Counted from the stretch's first letter, positions 8,167-17,588 are shown. The stretch is DNA of 64,000 nt from Paenibacillus apiarius (GCF_017052585.1 NZ_JAFFHZ010000001.1:2104501-2168500), one strand, 5' to 3'. Program-made: numbers and translations. Notes: generated from the letters alone by a model not told the origin.

Positions 8167-10824
8167 TTATTTCAAGCCGTCGAAGAAATCCAGCTCCGAC
8201 AGGTCATTTTCAAAGGCATAGAACTGCTTCTTGCCTATATACAGCTGCTCGTCGAGCCGTGCGACCGGCACCGTGTCGAAGCCCCAGCTGCCATCGCCTG
8301 CGAACACGAACCACTTCGCCTCCCCGTTGGCGATGGAATCGGTATCGTCCTGCGGAATGCAAGCGCCGAACTGCGCGGCAATCTCCTCATACAGCACGGG
8401 ACGGTAGCTCGCGAAATCATTCTGGTATACGGCCGTATGCCGCAGTTGTCCGTCGCCCCCGCGAATATGGAATTCGATCTCGTGCGCGCCGAGCGGCCTC
8501 GAGATCGAGCCCTGCGCCTGATCCAGCCGTTCGTAGCCGGAGATGAGCATCTTCTCCCGGCCCGTGTGGGTCCAAGCGCTGACCGAATACGGAACGACAG
8601 GCGCGTGATTCGTCAGCTTGGCTTCGATAAGCCCCGACTTCCGGGCGCTCAAGTAACGCAAGGCGCCCCGCAAGCAGGCTAGCTTCAGCTCCGGCACCTT
8701 CCCCGAATCCTCCGCCTTCTGCCGGAACTCGATCGCCCGTCCAGGCACGAATTCCTTGAGCGCTTCCCGGAATACGTCGATGCGGCACGATTGGCCCGTC
8801 AGCTTGATGATGGAATAATCCTGCAGCCGGCCGTCGCGGTAGAACTCGTCCAGGAACTTGCGGACGATGGCGTAGATATCCCCCCGGATAAGCTGGTTCA
8901 TCTCCTGAATGTTGAACACGACGTCCGGCGGCTCGTGCACATCCCGGAATTGCCCGTTCTCCCGCAGCGACAGGCACCACCGGTCAACGGCGGTAAGGTT
9001 CAAGTCGCTCTCCTGCCGGCAGCCTTGGCCCGAATGGAACCGGCTGCGCAGAATGCCCGTCTTGCGGAAAAATTCCTTCTTCATGCCATCGGCCATCTCC
9101 CATAGGACATAGAAATTGTTCCGCACCCGTTGGTATTCATCGCGGGCCCGGTTCTCGTATTCCTTGAACCGGGTCGGAAGGAAGGCCTCCGCCTCGCGGT
9201 AGCGGGCGTCGAACTGCGCATAGACCGCCTCTGCGCCGAACTCGTCCACGTGGCGGTAGATGTCCGTGGCCGGGATATCGATTAAGCTGTCGATATCCGG
9301 CAGAACTCCCCCGCTGCCATAGAATCCGGCAAATGCGATCTTCATGAATTGCATAATGCGGTATGTAATGTTGTTCCCGCCGAAGTTCGTATCCCCGTTC
9401 TCGTAAGACGTATGGATATCGAGCTTGTAGGCGATATTCCCATCCTCGATGCGGAAGCGGCAAGACGACAGGTCAGTCGTTCCCCCGCCGCAGTCGATGA
9501 CAAGCGCTTTATATTCCTCTCCGTCCATGAAGCGGCGTTTCTCCATCTGATCGGCGATCGTGTTGTACAGCACAGCCAAGCCTTCATCGAGCGCATCGCC
9601 CGACTCGATGTTGTATTCGGGCAGGATGTCGGCGAACATGTCGATGAACTGCGCCTTCAGCTTAACCGGCCCGGATAGATGCAAATGCTTGAAGCGGCAC
9701 TTGAACTGGTGCTCGGCCATACGCACCACGTGCCGCATATACGCGCGCAGCATGTCGCTTCTCGTCACGGCGGCCGCGTTCCCTTGGCCATCCGTCACTT
9801 CCTCCAGCCGCTTGTAGTTGTTCACCCAGCGCTTCATGCCGTGGAAGACGGAGGCGCTGCCGCTGTACCCGCCCTTCTTCTTGTCCTGCAGCGCGTCGTA
9901 ACCGAAGCTGAACCGGACACGCTCCGGATCGGCGCAATCGGCGACCCCGATCACCGTCGGCAGCACCTCGATCCATTCCCCATCCCTGGATGTCGTATCG
10001 GGGAACGACACATAGTTGATCCGATCCAGCCGGATGCGGCCATTCAACAGGTCAGTTGCGTTGAGCGAAGTCACGTATCCGCCGTCCAAATACGCCCCGG
10101 CCGTCGTATTGGACGTCCCGAAGTCAATCGCCAACACGGCATCCGTCTCTTCGAGCTCGCGGATGTCGAGGTCTGCGACCGGAACCTTGTAATAGTACAG
10201 GTTGGCGGGCGGAAGCGGCTTGTCGCGGTAATAGGTGTGATACATATATTCCGACACCTGCTTCTGGAAGAAAAGCAAGCTATATTGACGGTTCGCCGTC
10301 TTCTTCACTTCCGCGTCTTCGCCCATCGCGAGGCAGTAGACGCCCGGCTTCGCTCCATCCTTCACCAGATTGAGAATGGCGCACAGCTCCAGATTTTCGT
10401 TGATGAGCAGCACATTCGATTCGGTAATTGCCTGCCCGGCTTCGACCCGATATCCGTCGAACCGATCCAGCTTCAAACCGGAATACAGGGTGATTTTGGC
10501 TGGAATGCGAATGCCTCCACCATCGGAAAGAGGCGTGCCTAGATAAGTTCTCAGCGCCGCCTCGACCCGGGCGAATCCGCCTGGCTGTATGTCATTAATG
10601 AGCAGGCTCTCATCTGCGCCCCGGTATTTCATTATGGTCGCGATGAGCCCTTCCCGATCCAGTGTATGAATTAGTCCTATGACCAGCTTCTCTTGATGGC
10701 AAATGTTCCGGAGCTGGAACGTCGTCATCTCCGACAATTCCTCCCGGGTATATTCCGCGCGCTTCCGCCCGCCGTCCCGGCTTGCCGGCTGCGTATAAAG
10801 CCTGTATGTATATCCGCCCATCAT
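8167..10824 (-). CDS. Hsp70-like ATPase with SAP-like N-terminal domain
   Basis: 885 residues. Residues 27-70 (REELSEMTTFQLRNICHQEKL...GLIATIMKYRG) look like a SAP or Rho-N helix-extended-loop-helix. Residues 230-460 hold the actin/Hsp70 nucleotide site: phosphate-1 motif LAIDFGTSNTTAG (231-243) and phosphate-2 motif VIDCGGGTTDLSS (442-454). The adenosine motif is likely near LTGQSCRIDVFREAL. A substrate-binding domain of DnaK type is not evident; the C-terminal 200 residues are unlike DnaK. It is a dedicated Hsp70 relative rather than the housekeeping chaperone, and a J-domain protein is encoded in the same operon. No ClpV-type AAA+ gene is seen, so this ATPase may assist assembly or recycling of the sheath. 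Role inferred. Confidence 0.8.
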   Translation of the reverse strand: MMGGYTYRLYTQPASRDGGRKRAEYTREELSEMTTFQLRNICHQEKLVIGLIHTLDREGLIATIMKYRGADESLLINDIQPGGFARVEAALRTYLGTPLSDGGGIRIPAKITLYSGLKLDRFDGYRVEAGQAITESNVLLINENLELCAILNLVKDGAKPGVYCLAMGEDAEVKKTANRQYSLLFFQKQVSEYMYHTYYRDKPLPPANLYYYKVPVADLDIRELEETDAVLAIDFGTSNTTAGAYLDGGYVTSLNATDLLNGRIRLDRINYVSFPDTTSRDGEWIEVLPTVIGVADCADPERVRFSFGYDALQDKKKGGYSGSASVFHGMKRWVNNYKRLEEVTDGQGNAAAVTRSDMLRAYMRHVVRMAEHQFKCRFKHLHLSGPVKLKAQFIDMFADILPEYNIESGDALDEGLAVLYNTIADQMEKRRFMDGEEYKALVIDCGGGTTDLSSCRFRIEDGNIAYKLDIHTSYENGDTNFGGNNITYRIMQFMKIAFAGFYGSGGVLPDIDSLIDIPATDIYRHVDEFGAEAVYAQFDARYREAEAFLPTRFKEYENRARDEYQRVRNNFYVLWEMADGMKKEFFRKTGILRSRFHSGQGCRQESDLNLTAVDRWCLSLRENGQFRDVHEPPDVVFNIQEMNQLIRGDIYAIVRKFLDEFYRDGRLQDYSIIKLTGQSCRIDVFREALKEFVPGRAIEFRQKAEDSGKVPELKLACLRGALRYLSARKSGLIEAKLTNHAPVVPYSVSAWTHTGREKMLISGYERLDQAQGSISRPLGAHEIEFHIRGGDGQLRHTAVYQNDFASYRPVLYEEIAAQFGACIPQDDTDSIANGEAKWFVFAGDGSWGFDTVPVARLDEQLYIGKKQFYAFENDLSELDFFDGLK

Positions 10825-10906
10825 TGCCTCCCTCCCAGCCTCGCTTCATGAGGCTGCTGTGCTGAACCGTTCGCTTTTTGTCCGCACCTCGTTTTTTGAC
10901 CGACCG

Positions 10907-11602
10907 CTAATAGAGCGAAATGCCGCCCAGCCGCATCGTGTCATCCACATCGATGATGCCGAAGTGATCCCGCCAATATACTTCTATGTGGAACCGCGCC
11001 GGCAGGAACAGCTCCTTAATCAATTCGAGCTTGGCCCGAGCCGTATCGGTATCCTCCTGTCCGACATAGAACAGCAGCTCGTCCTTGTCCTCGCAGTTCG
11101 CATAAATCGTCGAGCGCGGGAAAATATCCCGCATCGTATCCTTGAGCAGATATACCGCTTCGCCCGTCTCATACAAACGCAGCACATTGCCGGCGATAGC
11201 CTCGCGCTCCTCGCGGTCGAACAGCTTGATGCCCTCGCTGACGCGGGCTCCGAATCGGCCTTCCTCCATGTCGCGCAGCGCGAACCTGATGTAATATTCC
11301 CGCCTGTTCATGCCCTGGACACGGTCAATGCCCGTCAAGAAGTGCAGCACGATGTCGAACAGCGTGCTGCGCAGCTCCACATCCTCTTCGTTGTTAATAT
11401 CGAACATGTCCTTGAACAGATCATAGAACCGGTAATACGGATTGACCTCGACCATACCCAACTGCCCAATCGCCTGCGCGTTGAGGTCCTCCAAGCTTAG
11501 CTCCATATAGGGCGAATACACTTTGGCGGGAGTGAACCGGATGTCCAGCGCGTTCACGCCGGATTGTTCCGCCTTGATGATCAAATCCCATATATAATTC
11601 AC
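10907..11602 (-). CDS. Unknown protein of the injection locus, possible baseplate component
   Basis: 231 residues from a GTG at 11602 that overlaps the upstream stop as GTGA; AAGGGG lies 7 bases before it, so this start is preferred over upstream GTG/ATG codons. The protein is soluble and mixed alpha/beta: NYIWDLIIKAEQSGVNALDIRFTPAK at the start, a helical middle, and a C-terminus ending RFHIEVYWRDHFGIIDVDDTMRLGGISLY. I recognise no domain. Translational coupling with the 428-residue protein suggests the two are made in fixed ratio and may form a complex, as baseplate subunits do. Confidence 0.6.
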   Translation of the reverse strand: MNYIWDLIIKAEQSGVNALDIRFTPAKVYSPYMELSLEDLNAQAIGQLGMVEVNPYYRFYDLFKDMFDINNEEDVELRSTLFDIVLHFLTGIDRVQGMNRREYYIRFALRDMEEGRFGARVSEGIKLFDREEREAIAGNVLRLYETGEAVYLLKDTMRDIFPRSTIYANCEDKDELLFYVGQEDTDTARAKLELIKELFLPARFHIEVYWRDHFGIIDVDDTMRLGGISLY

Positions 11603-12885
11603 GCCCATTCCCCTTCGCACTTGTATTCCGGAAAATACATCTGCACTTCGGACACGAGAAAGCTCATCAGGTCATGCAGGATGAAGCGGTTGCCTTCTTC
11701 CGCATTGCGCGCCCGGAAGCCTAGCCGCATCACCTTCTTGTCTCGTTCCGTGCGGACATTGTCACTAATGAACGGGTTCATCTCGTACGTCTGCTCCGTC
11801 CCATCCACCCGGTCCCGGATATCCACATGCTCCAGCTGCAGCATGCGGGCAGCATCGAAGGAGTGCACGATCCGCAGGATTTCGCCCTTGGCCCGCACAA
11901 TCTGCGCTTGCCTGCGCGCATACTTGCCGATAAAGCCATCCGTTCTCCGATTGGACACCAGCTCGTATTCAAGACTGCCGAGGCGTGAAGCGACAGGCTG
12001 CGAAATTTTCAGAACGTTCCAGATGCCTGCCTTCTCCTGCGGCGAGACAATCGTCAGCTCGTCCCGCGTGCGCTTGATATAGCGGATGTTATCTTCATTG
12101 CCCTCCACGAGATAGCCATGCTCGCTGCCCGTCTTGTGCAGCGACAGCACATGCTCGAAGTTGACGCGATCGGACGCGGGAACCGGGAATCCGCTGTTTT
12201 TGATGGCAAGCTGCTCGATGTTCCAGAGGGGAACGACATCGACCCGCTTATGCGGCTCGAATTCCTCCAGATCGACCGTAATCTCGTAAATCTCGTCTTC
12301 TTCCCGCAGCGTATCCTCGCAGTCCGTGAGCAGAACGTCGAAAAACTTGTGCGCATACGGATGATTGACCGTTTTCCATGGAATGCTATTTTGCTGAAAT
12401 ACATGGTATAGCTTTTCAATCTCGTTGATGTACAGCTGGCTTTGCGACAATCGCACCTGTATGGCGCAGCTGCCTCCAGATGTCTTCATTTCCCCGCGGA
12501 ATGTTCTCTTGCCGGTCAACAGCTCTCGCAGCGCCGCGAAATCACACTGCAGAAACAGCGTAAACAGCAGCGCTTCCTCCTGCCGCTGCACCTGTCCCAC
12601 GAGACTGCTCATATCGATGGGCTTCCGCGCCGCATCTTCCGGCAGCATCGGGTGCAAGAAGTCGTGAATCGGGTCGAGGTCATCCCGGCGGCACATCGAG
12701 ACGAAGATGTCATGCTTGTCCTCGCCGTCCTCAACCTCGTCGAACACCTTGCGCTCCATATTCCGGTTCATCTCTTCCTGATACTCCACCAGATTCAAGA
12801 ACAGTCCGGTCATCAGCTGCTTCAGCAGCTTGCGCTGTTCGAGATCCTCCATCCTGCTTAACCGATCGTGTACGATGTCCTTCAT
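11599..12885 (-). CDS. Unknown 428-residue protein, possible baseplate component
   Basis: Soluble protein with an alpha-helical N-terminal third (HDRLSRMEDLEQRKLLKQLMTGLFLNLVEYQEEMNRNM) and a longer mixed part containing PLWNIEQLAIKNSGFPVPASDRVNFEH and YELVSNRRTDGFIGKYARRQAQ. No signal peptide, membrane helix or known catalytic motif. Its stop overlaps the start of the 231-residue protein (GTGA). It lies between the PP2C/TPR gene and the Hsp70 gene. A structural role in the injection machine is the simplest reading, because regulators and the spike are already accounted for by other genes. AGGAGGG lies about 14 bases before the ATG. Confidence 0.55.
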   Translation of the reverse strand: MKDIVHDRLSRMEDLEQRKLLKQLMTGLFLNLVEYQEEMNRNMERKVFDEVEDGEDKHDIFVSMCRRDDLDPIHDFLHPMLPEDAARKPIDMSSLVGQVQRQEEALLFTLFLQCDFAALRELLTGKRTFRGEMKTSGGSCAIQVRLSQSQLYINEIEKLYHVFQQNSIPWKTVNHPYAHKFFDVLLTDCEDTLREEDEIYEITVDLEEFEPHKRVDVVPLWNIEQLAIKNSGFPVPASDRVNFEHVLSLHKTGSEHGYLVEGNEDNIRYIKRTRDELTIVSPQEKAGIWNVLKISQPVASRLGSLEYELVSNRRTDGFIGKYARRQAQIVRAKGEILRIVHSFDAARMLQLEHVDIRDRVDGTEQTYEMNPFISDNVRTERDKKVMRLGFRARNAEEGNRFILHDLMSFLVSEVQMYFPEYKCEGEWA

Positions 12886-12914
12886 GGCGATTGATGGGTT
12901 CCCTCCTTCTGCGG

Positions 12915-14762
12915 TTATTCCCCGCTGCCTTTGGCATCCGCCGCTTCCGCTTCCACAGCAGAGGCCGTACCTCCGCCATCCGCAGCAGCCGCTCCGGCGG
13001 ATGAGCCCGAGGACGTACCGCCGGTAGACGGCTGCTTGGCGCTCCCGGATCCGGCTCCCGCCCCTCCGTTGCCGGAGGCTTGTCCCGCGCCTGCAGTGCC
13101 GGAGTTGGCTCCGCCCGCTGCGGGCTGCGCCTGTCCGGCGCCCGATACCGGACCGCCGGCCGCATTGCCCGCTGCTGCGGCACCGGCACCATCCAAGCCG
13201 GCAGACGGCTGAACGGCTGGCTGCGCCGGATTGAGCTTATCAACCGCTTTGTCGATCTTCCGCTCCATGCCAAGCACCCGTTCCAGCATATCGATTTCCT
13301 GATAGATCTGCTGGGCGGCGGAGTAGGCGTCGATAGCTCCCACATAATCCTGCGCGGCAAACTGCTGATCGCCCTTCTTCTCGTGCTTGTCGCCCTCCAG
13401 CAGCCGTTTCTCCTTCTTCAGGCCGGAGACCTTGTCCTCCGCCGCATCGAGCTTCGCGCGAATATCCTTCTCGCCGTCCGCATAGCCTTCCTCGATGGCC
13501 GCCTTCCGCGCCTTCTGGTAGGAGCTGCGCGCTCCGACGTAATCTTGGCCTTCGAACTTCATGTCCCCTTCCTGCACCCAGCTCATAATTTGCATGTACG
13601 TAAGGGAACGGTCTATTTTGTCTTCCAGCTCTTTATGATTGAACTCCTTGTACGGCTTCGCTTCTTCCTTTGCCTTCTCGTATTTGTCCAACGCCTTGGC
13701 GAAATCCCCATCCTTGAAGAAGCCGTCTCCGTCCACCATAAGCTGCATCAAGCGCTGCTTCTTGCCGTACATGTCGCGGTGAATCCGATCCTTCAGCCGG
13801 ATGGCCATATTGCGTGCTTCGCTGTACTCCTTGACGGCCTTCGGATAGTCGCCGTCCTTCATGTACATGTCCGCATTCTGCGAGAATTCAAGCATATTCG
13901 CTGCATTCTCCGCCTTGCGTGCCGCCTCCTTCACGAAGAAGAAGGTCGCGCCTCCCCCTGCAATGAGCAGCACGATCAGCGCCAGCAGCCACTTTTTCAG
14001 CAGCCGCCATTTCCGCTTCGGGTCTTCCTTGAACACCTTGTTGGCGTACACGGCGACGGCGGTATAATTATTCACCGTCCTCCGCTGCTTGCTGAGCAGC
14101 ACATCCTCCAGCGTATCGGTGAATTCCTCCGGCTCCTTCGCTTCCGCGAGCGCATCGATCATTTCCGTGCCGTTGACATCCTCCCATAGCCCGGGCGTGC
14201 AGAGCAGCAGGGCATCTCCCTCGGAGAGCGGCACCTTCTTGGAGACGAACGGCTCGAAGCCGTCGGGCTGGCCCATGTAGTGAATCAGGTTGTGGCGCTC
14301 TTCATGTACCTCCATCGCTTCTTCCGAGATTTCCCCGGCATCCGCCATCATCTGCGCCAGACTCTGATCCTTGCTGCGCGCGAACAGACGCCCGCCGCGG
14401 AAATGATACAGCCGCGCATTGCCCGCCACTGCCCAGACGATCTTCGCATAGTCGGTCACGACCAGTATCAGGCTCGCCTTGAGCCGCACCCTGCGGCTCT
14501 CCGCCTTCAGCCATTCGTGCGCCTCCTGCATATATTGCTTCAGCCGCAGCGGCGACATGGTCGGCTTCTCGGTGAATCGCCGGAGGATGCTTTTGACGAC
14601 CATCTCGGCGCTGTCCGCTTCCCGGTCCGCATCCAGGCCGTCGGCGATGACCCAACAAGCCATATCATCAAGCTCGACATAAGCGAAATAATCCTTATTA
14701 TGTAGAAAAGAACCGGCTTCCGAGACGAAGCTGGTCTTGAATTCGCTGTTCTCCTTTCTCAT
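12915..14762 (-). CDS. PP2C-type phosphatase domain fused to a membrane helix and TPR-like repeats
   Basis: 615 residues from ATG 14762 behind GGGGG. Residues 1-245 resemble PP2C phosphatases (VIADGLDADREADSAE, ILVVTDYAKIVWAVAGNARLYHFRGGRL, DALLLCTPGLWEDV), but metal-site residues are altered: the usual DG(M/H)GG is DGLDAD and the second site reads CTPGLWE rather than CSDGL. Activity may be reduced or lost. A single membrane helix follows (KKWLLALIVLLIAGGGATFFFV), then three or four TPR-like repeats with EGDMKFEGQDYVGARSSYQKA and KKGDQQFAAQDYVGAIDAYSAA as the clearest. The last 95 residues are almost only Ala, Gly and Ser with some Pro and Thr. The TPR part should be extracytoplasmic and may anchor the apparatus or bind partners. 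Confidence 0.75.
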   Translation of the reverse strand: MRKENSEFKTSFVSEAGSFLHNKDYFAYVELDDMACWVIADGLDADREADSAEMVVKSILRRFTEKPTMSPLRLKQYMQEAHEWLKAESRRVRLKASLILVVTDYAKIVWAVAGNARLYHFRGGRLFARSKDQSLAQMMADAGEISEEAMEVHEERHNLIHYMGQPDGFEPFVSKKVPLSEGDALLLCTPGLWEDVNGTEMIDALAEAKEPEEFTDTLEDVLLSKQRRTVNNYTAVAVYANKVFKEDPKRKWRLLKKWLLALIVLLIAGGGATFFFVKEAARKAENAANMLEFSQNADMYMKDGDYPKAVKEYSEARNMAIRLKDRIHRDMYGKKQRLMQLMVDGDGFFKDGDFAKALDKYEKAKEEAKPYKEFNHKELEDKIDRSLTYMQIMSWVQEGDMKFEGQDYVGARSSYQKARKAAIEEGYADGEKDIRAKLDAAEDKVSGLKKEKRLLEGDKHEKKGDQQFAAQDYVGAIDAYSAAQQIYQEIDMLERVLGMERKIDKAVDKLNPAQPAVQPSAGLDGAGAAAAGNAAGGPVSGAGQAQPAAGGANSGTAGAGQASGNGGAGAGSGSAKQPSTGGTSSGSSAGAAAADGGGTASAVEAEAADAKGSGE

Positions 14763-14836
14763 TCGTACCCCCGCTTCTCCTGTTATCCGCATGCGCGCTC
14801 ATTCATGGAAATCTCCCGAAGCCAGGAACAGCCGCT

Positions 14837-15694
14837 TCAGACGTTGTCCACAATGATAACGGTCGCGTTATCTTGATTCGCCAATCCCTTCTGTTCGATC
14901 GCTTCGATGATCTCCTCGGCGGCATCGTGAGGCGGGAGCGGCTTGGATAAAATATGCTCCATTTCCACTTCAGTCAGCGTGTTGTACACTCCGTCGCTGC
15001 ACAGGACGACCCGGTCTCCCGGGTGCAGCTCAAAGGGCTCGCTCCCGATTTCGATGCTTTTGAAGTTCTCGTAGCCCAAATAATTGATGAGCCGTCTCTT
15101 CATCGGGTGATCCAGCGCTTCTTCCCTCGTCATCTCTCCCGTTAAATAACGTTCCTGCAGCACCGACTCCAAAATGTGCTTCTCGTTCATCCGGATGAAC
15201 TCCCCGTTCCGGAACACCATAATGATGCTGTCGCCAACGGCTCCCCAATACAGGCGTTCGTCCGCAATGACGGCAGCCACGAGCGTTGTTCCTCCGGGTG
15301 CCCCCTTCAAGTTCCTTACAATTTCCGTATTGCTCACTTTAGCCGCCTTCGTGAAATAGTGCCGGACATCCCGGATGTCTTCCAGCTTCAAAAACTCCCG
15401 GATGAATACCGTCACGGCCAGCGTGCTCGCCATTCTGCCGTGCGCAAGGCCGCTGATGCCGTCTGCCAGCACGGCCGCCGTACCGTGCGCAGTGGTGACG
15501 CTGGAGAAATAATCATCCTGCTCCTCCCGGACACCGATGGTCTGGCCGTTCCCAATCGGTATGCCCGCCGGCTCGCTGCTTGCCGCATCCGCCATCAGGC
15601 GGCTCCGCGCCCCGAGCAGCAGCAGAATCGCGGCAATAGACGACAGCACGATCAAATACGGCACCCAATCCTGTACTTCCATCGTGGTCATCAT
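14837..15694 (-). CDS. Membrane-anchored PP2C-type Ser/Thr protein phosphatase
   Basis: 285 residues. One N-terminal membrane helix (VPYLIVLSSIAAILLLLGA) is followed by a canonical PP2C domain: AVLADGISGLAHGRMAS, GGTTLVAAVIADERLYWGAVGDSIIMVFRNGEF, DRVVLCSDGVYNTLT and ANQDNATVIIVDNV. The Asp residues of ADG, GDS, SDG and DN form the two-metal site. It probably removes phosphate from FHA-binding partners or from the kinase encoded at 23079, as PppA reverses PpkA in Pseudomonas type VI systems. The gene begins directly after the FHA gene stop (TAG then ATG), so the two are coupled. Confidence 0.85.
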   Translation of the reverse strand: MMTTMEVQDWVPYLIVLSSIAAILLLLGARSRLMADAASSEPAGIPIGNGQTIGVREEQDDYFSSVTTAHGTAAVLADGISGLAHGRMASTLAVTVFIREFLKLEDIRDVRHYFTKAAKVSNTEIVRNLKGAPGGTTLVAAVIADERLYWGAVGDSIIMVFRNGEFIRMNEKHILESVLQERYLTGEMTREEALDHPMKRRLINYLGYENFKSIEIGSEPFELHPGDRVVLCSDGVYNTLTEVEMEHILSKPLPPHDAAEEIIEAIEQKGLANQDNATVIIVDNV

Positions 15695-15696
15695 CC

Positions 15697-16218
15697 CTAA
15701 CCCATATCGTTATTCCATTCAAAATGGACGCCGCAAAGCGCAATAAAGATGAACTTGCTGCGGCCGAGCTGAATGACATCATAGGCGGCCAGCTCTACTG
15801 GCGAATAGACGGCCTCGTTGTTGTGATAGGCAAGGCCCGACGCATCTCCTGGCAGAAGGTAGAAATTGCGCTTCTTCGGGTCGTAGACAATAACCGCATG
15901 GTTCCGCCGCGATATGGCATTGTCCCCGAGGATGCGGATGTGCATTTCTTCCGAGCGGCCAATGAAGTTTTTCTCCGCCATAATCCGGTAATCCTGACCG
16001 AGCTGCGGCCCCTCGATGCAGACGAGCCATCCGGTCACCGGCTCGATGCCGGTCGTTTCGCCCAAATACGGCATCGTCTTCTCTTCTTCCTCCGCCCGCG
16101 CCTGCTTCTTCACTTCGCCGCTCGGCGCCTGTTCCACCGAAATGCTGCAATAAGGGCATATGCTGCCATGTTTTCTCGTGCTGAACATGTGTCCGTTTGC
16201 GCATCTTGTCAGACTCAT
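15697..16218 (-). CDS. FHA-domain protein with N-terminal cysteine motif
   Basis: 173 residues from ATG 16218 (MSLTRCANGHMF), 10 bases after GGAGG; the ATG at 16227 is too close to the ribosome site. Residues 6-30 carry CxNGHMF and CPYC, a small zinc-ribbon-like motif. Residues about 65-165 form an FHA domain: FIGRSEEMHIRI, DNAISRRNHAVIVYD, FYLLPGDASGLAYHNNEAVYSPVELAAYDVIQLG. The GR, SRRNH and N positions expected for phosphothreonine binding are present. It likely reads the phospho-signal made by the kinase at 23079 and brings machine parts together. There is no membrane segment. Confidence 0.85.
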   Translation of the reverse strand: MSLTRCANGHMFSTRKHGSICPYCSISVEQAPSGEVKKQARAEEEEKTMPYLGETTGIEPVTGWLVCIEGPQLGQDYRIMAEKNFIGRSEEMHIRILGDNAISRRNHAVIVYDPKKRNFYLLPGDASGLAYHNNEAVYSPVELAAYDVIQLGRSKFIFIALCGVHFEWNNDMG

Positions 16219-16265
16219 CCTGTTCATTCCTCCGTTAATTTTGATCGATGCTTGAATGGGTATGG

Positions 16266-16847
16266 TTACTTCGCTAATATTCGCGTGTTGGCAATGCAGA
16301 TGATATCCCCGGATTGAATCCGGTACGGCTCATCCACCTCCAACCGGCTTGCCGTTCTGCTCCCTGCTTGGCGTATGCCGACGCCGTTCCGGGAATCGAG
16401 ATCCTCGACGAACCAGTTCCCCGACGCATAATTCAACACCGCGTGATGCTTGCTGATGAGCGACGCATATTCCGAATCGGACAAATCTATGTCAACCTCG
16501 CTTTGCGCGCAATTTTTGCCGATGAGCAAGGATGTTTCCCCATGGATGTACCATTCCTTTACGCTCTCCCCTTCTTCGTCCAAGAGGACAAGCTTGGCAA
16601 TGGTTGCGTCTTCCTCCTGTCCGGCCGTACGGCTCCGGGCGCGCAGAACGGCATAAATCACCGCCGTTGCCGCCAACAGGACACCGACCGCCGCCTTCAA
16701 GACAGGGTCCATATTCCATACATACACATAGAACAGCGCTGCCGCCGCAATGACGGCGATCAACAAATCGATGACGATAATCCAACCGGACCTTTCCTGC
16801 CGGTACGGGTGACGCTTTGCTGGCTCAGTGCCCGCTATATTCCCCAC
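16266..16847 (-). CDS. Membrane-anchored FHA-domain protein
   Basis: 193 residues from GTG 16847, 8 bases after GGAGG; the longer reading to 16964 has no ribosome site. Two hydrophobic segments lie near the N-terminus (GWIIVIDLLIAVIAAAALFYVYV and AAVGVLLAATAVIYAVL). A C-terminal FHA domain follows: LLIGKNCAQSEVDIDL, SLISKHHAVLNYASGNWFVEDLDSRNGVGI, YRIQSGDIICIANTRIL. The usual GR is GK, but S..HA and the D..S.NG motif are intact. It should hold a phosphothreonine reader at the cytoplasmic membrane face, where the apparatus would be docked. Confidence 0.85.
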   Translation of the reverse strand: MGNIAGTEPAKRHPYRQERSGWIIVIDLLIAVIAAAALFYVYVWNMDPVLKAAVGVLLAATAVIYAVLRARSRTAGQEEDATIAKLVLLDEEGESVKEWYIHGETSLLIGKNCAQSEVDIDLSDSEYASLISKHHAVLNYASGNWFVEDLDSRNGVGIRQAGSRTASRLEVDEPYRIQSGDIICIANTRILAK

Positions 16848-17063
16848 GTTCCATTCCTCCGTTACTCCCTTGAGTCCGCAGGGGACCCGTCCAAAATCAA
16901 TATATGTTTGGCCATAACAACGAAAAAAAGGCCCCGAACATGAGCAGAATGATGTATCGGACATCCTGCATCATTCCACCTTGCAAAGGTTGTTCCAAAG
17001 TGCCCTTTCGACCGTGAAGCATACCATTTTAAAAAATAAAGAGCACATAGCAACGCCGGGCCG

Positions 17064-17525
17064 TTATTTCTTCTTCATTCCAAAATAGCGTTGAAACAGA
17101 TCCGACGTGTCGATCGGATTGGCCGCTCCCTTCCCGCCGTCCTTCTTGCCCGTCGGCCGCTTCGTCTTCGGATCGAAGCCGAAGAACCGCGCAAAGTCAG
17201 CCTCCACGTTCCGCGGATCGAACTGCGTCCGCGCTTCCCGTGCCGCAGCTGTTCCCCGAGCCGATCCCTGTCCTTCCGTCTGGAAGCCGCTTCCCCGGCC
17301 GGAACCTTGGCTGTTGCCGTCCAACCGTTCGTCATAGGCTTTCCGCGCCGCCTCGTCCTGCAGCACCGCATACGCCTCATGGATCTGCTTGAACCGCCGC
17401 TCCGCTTCGGGACTGCCGCCGTTCACATCGGGATGATGCTGCTTGGCGAGCCGCCGGTACGCCTTCTTCAATTCCTCCGGCGCCGCATCCCGCCGTACGC
17501 CCAGCAGGTCGTAATAGTTAACCAT
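17064..17525 (-). CDS. J-domain (DnaJ-like) co-chaperone of the injection locus
   Basis: 153 residues from ATG 17525 ([21 protein letters not shown]). Residues 1-66 are a complete J domain with [15 protein letters not shown], so the HPD needed to stimulate Hsp70 ATPases is present. The remainder is Gly/Arg/Lys-rich and ends [14 protein letters not shown] ... [12 protein letters not shown]; it lacks the zinc fingers and client-binding domains of DnaJ. With the Hsp70-like protein (8167-10824) in the same operon, the two probably form a dedicated chaperone pair. A hairpin lies just upstream, between this gene and the tube gene. Confidence 0.85.
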   Translation of the reverse strand: MVNYYDLLGVRRDAAPEELKKAYRRLAKQHHPDVNGGSPEAERRFKQIHEAYAVLQDEAARKAYDERLDGNSQGSGRGSGFQTEGQGSARGTAAAREARTQFDPRNVEADFARFFGFDPKTKRPTGKKDGGKGAANPIDTSDLFQRYFGMKKK

Positions 17526-17555
17526 CCGCCTCACCCCGCCAACCATTAGAATATA

Positions 17556-17588
17556 AAATTTTAAGAGGCTGGAAGCCTCTTAAAATTT
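17556..17588 (-). terminator. 15-bp hairpin between tube and J-domain genes, probable terminator/attenuator
   Basis: A perfect 15-bp inverted repeat (AAATTTTAAGAGGCT against its complement) with a three-base loop. On the minus strand the 3' arm ends in AAATTTTATAT. It lies after the tube stop (17627) and before the next gene, so it probably reduces transcription of the downstream genes relative to sheath and tube, which are needed in many copies. Confidence 0.75.

Noticed and set aside
13080-14189. 369-codon plus-strand frame opposite the PP2C/TPR gene
   Set aside because: Antisense shadow; the opposite strand encodes PP2C motifs and TPR-like repeats.
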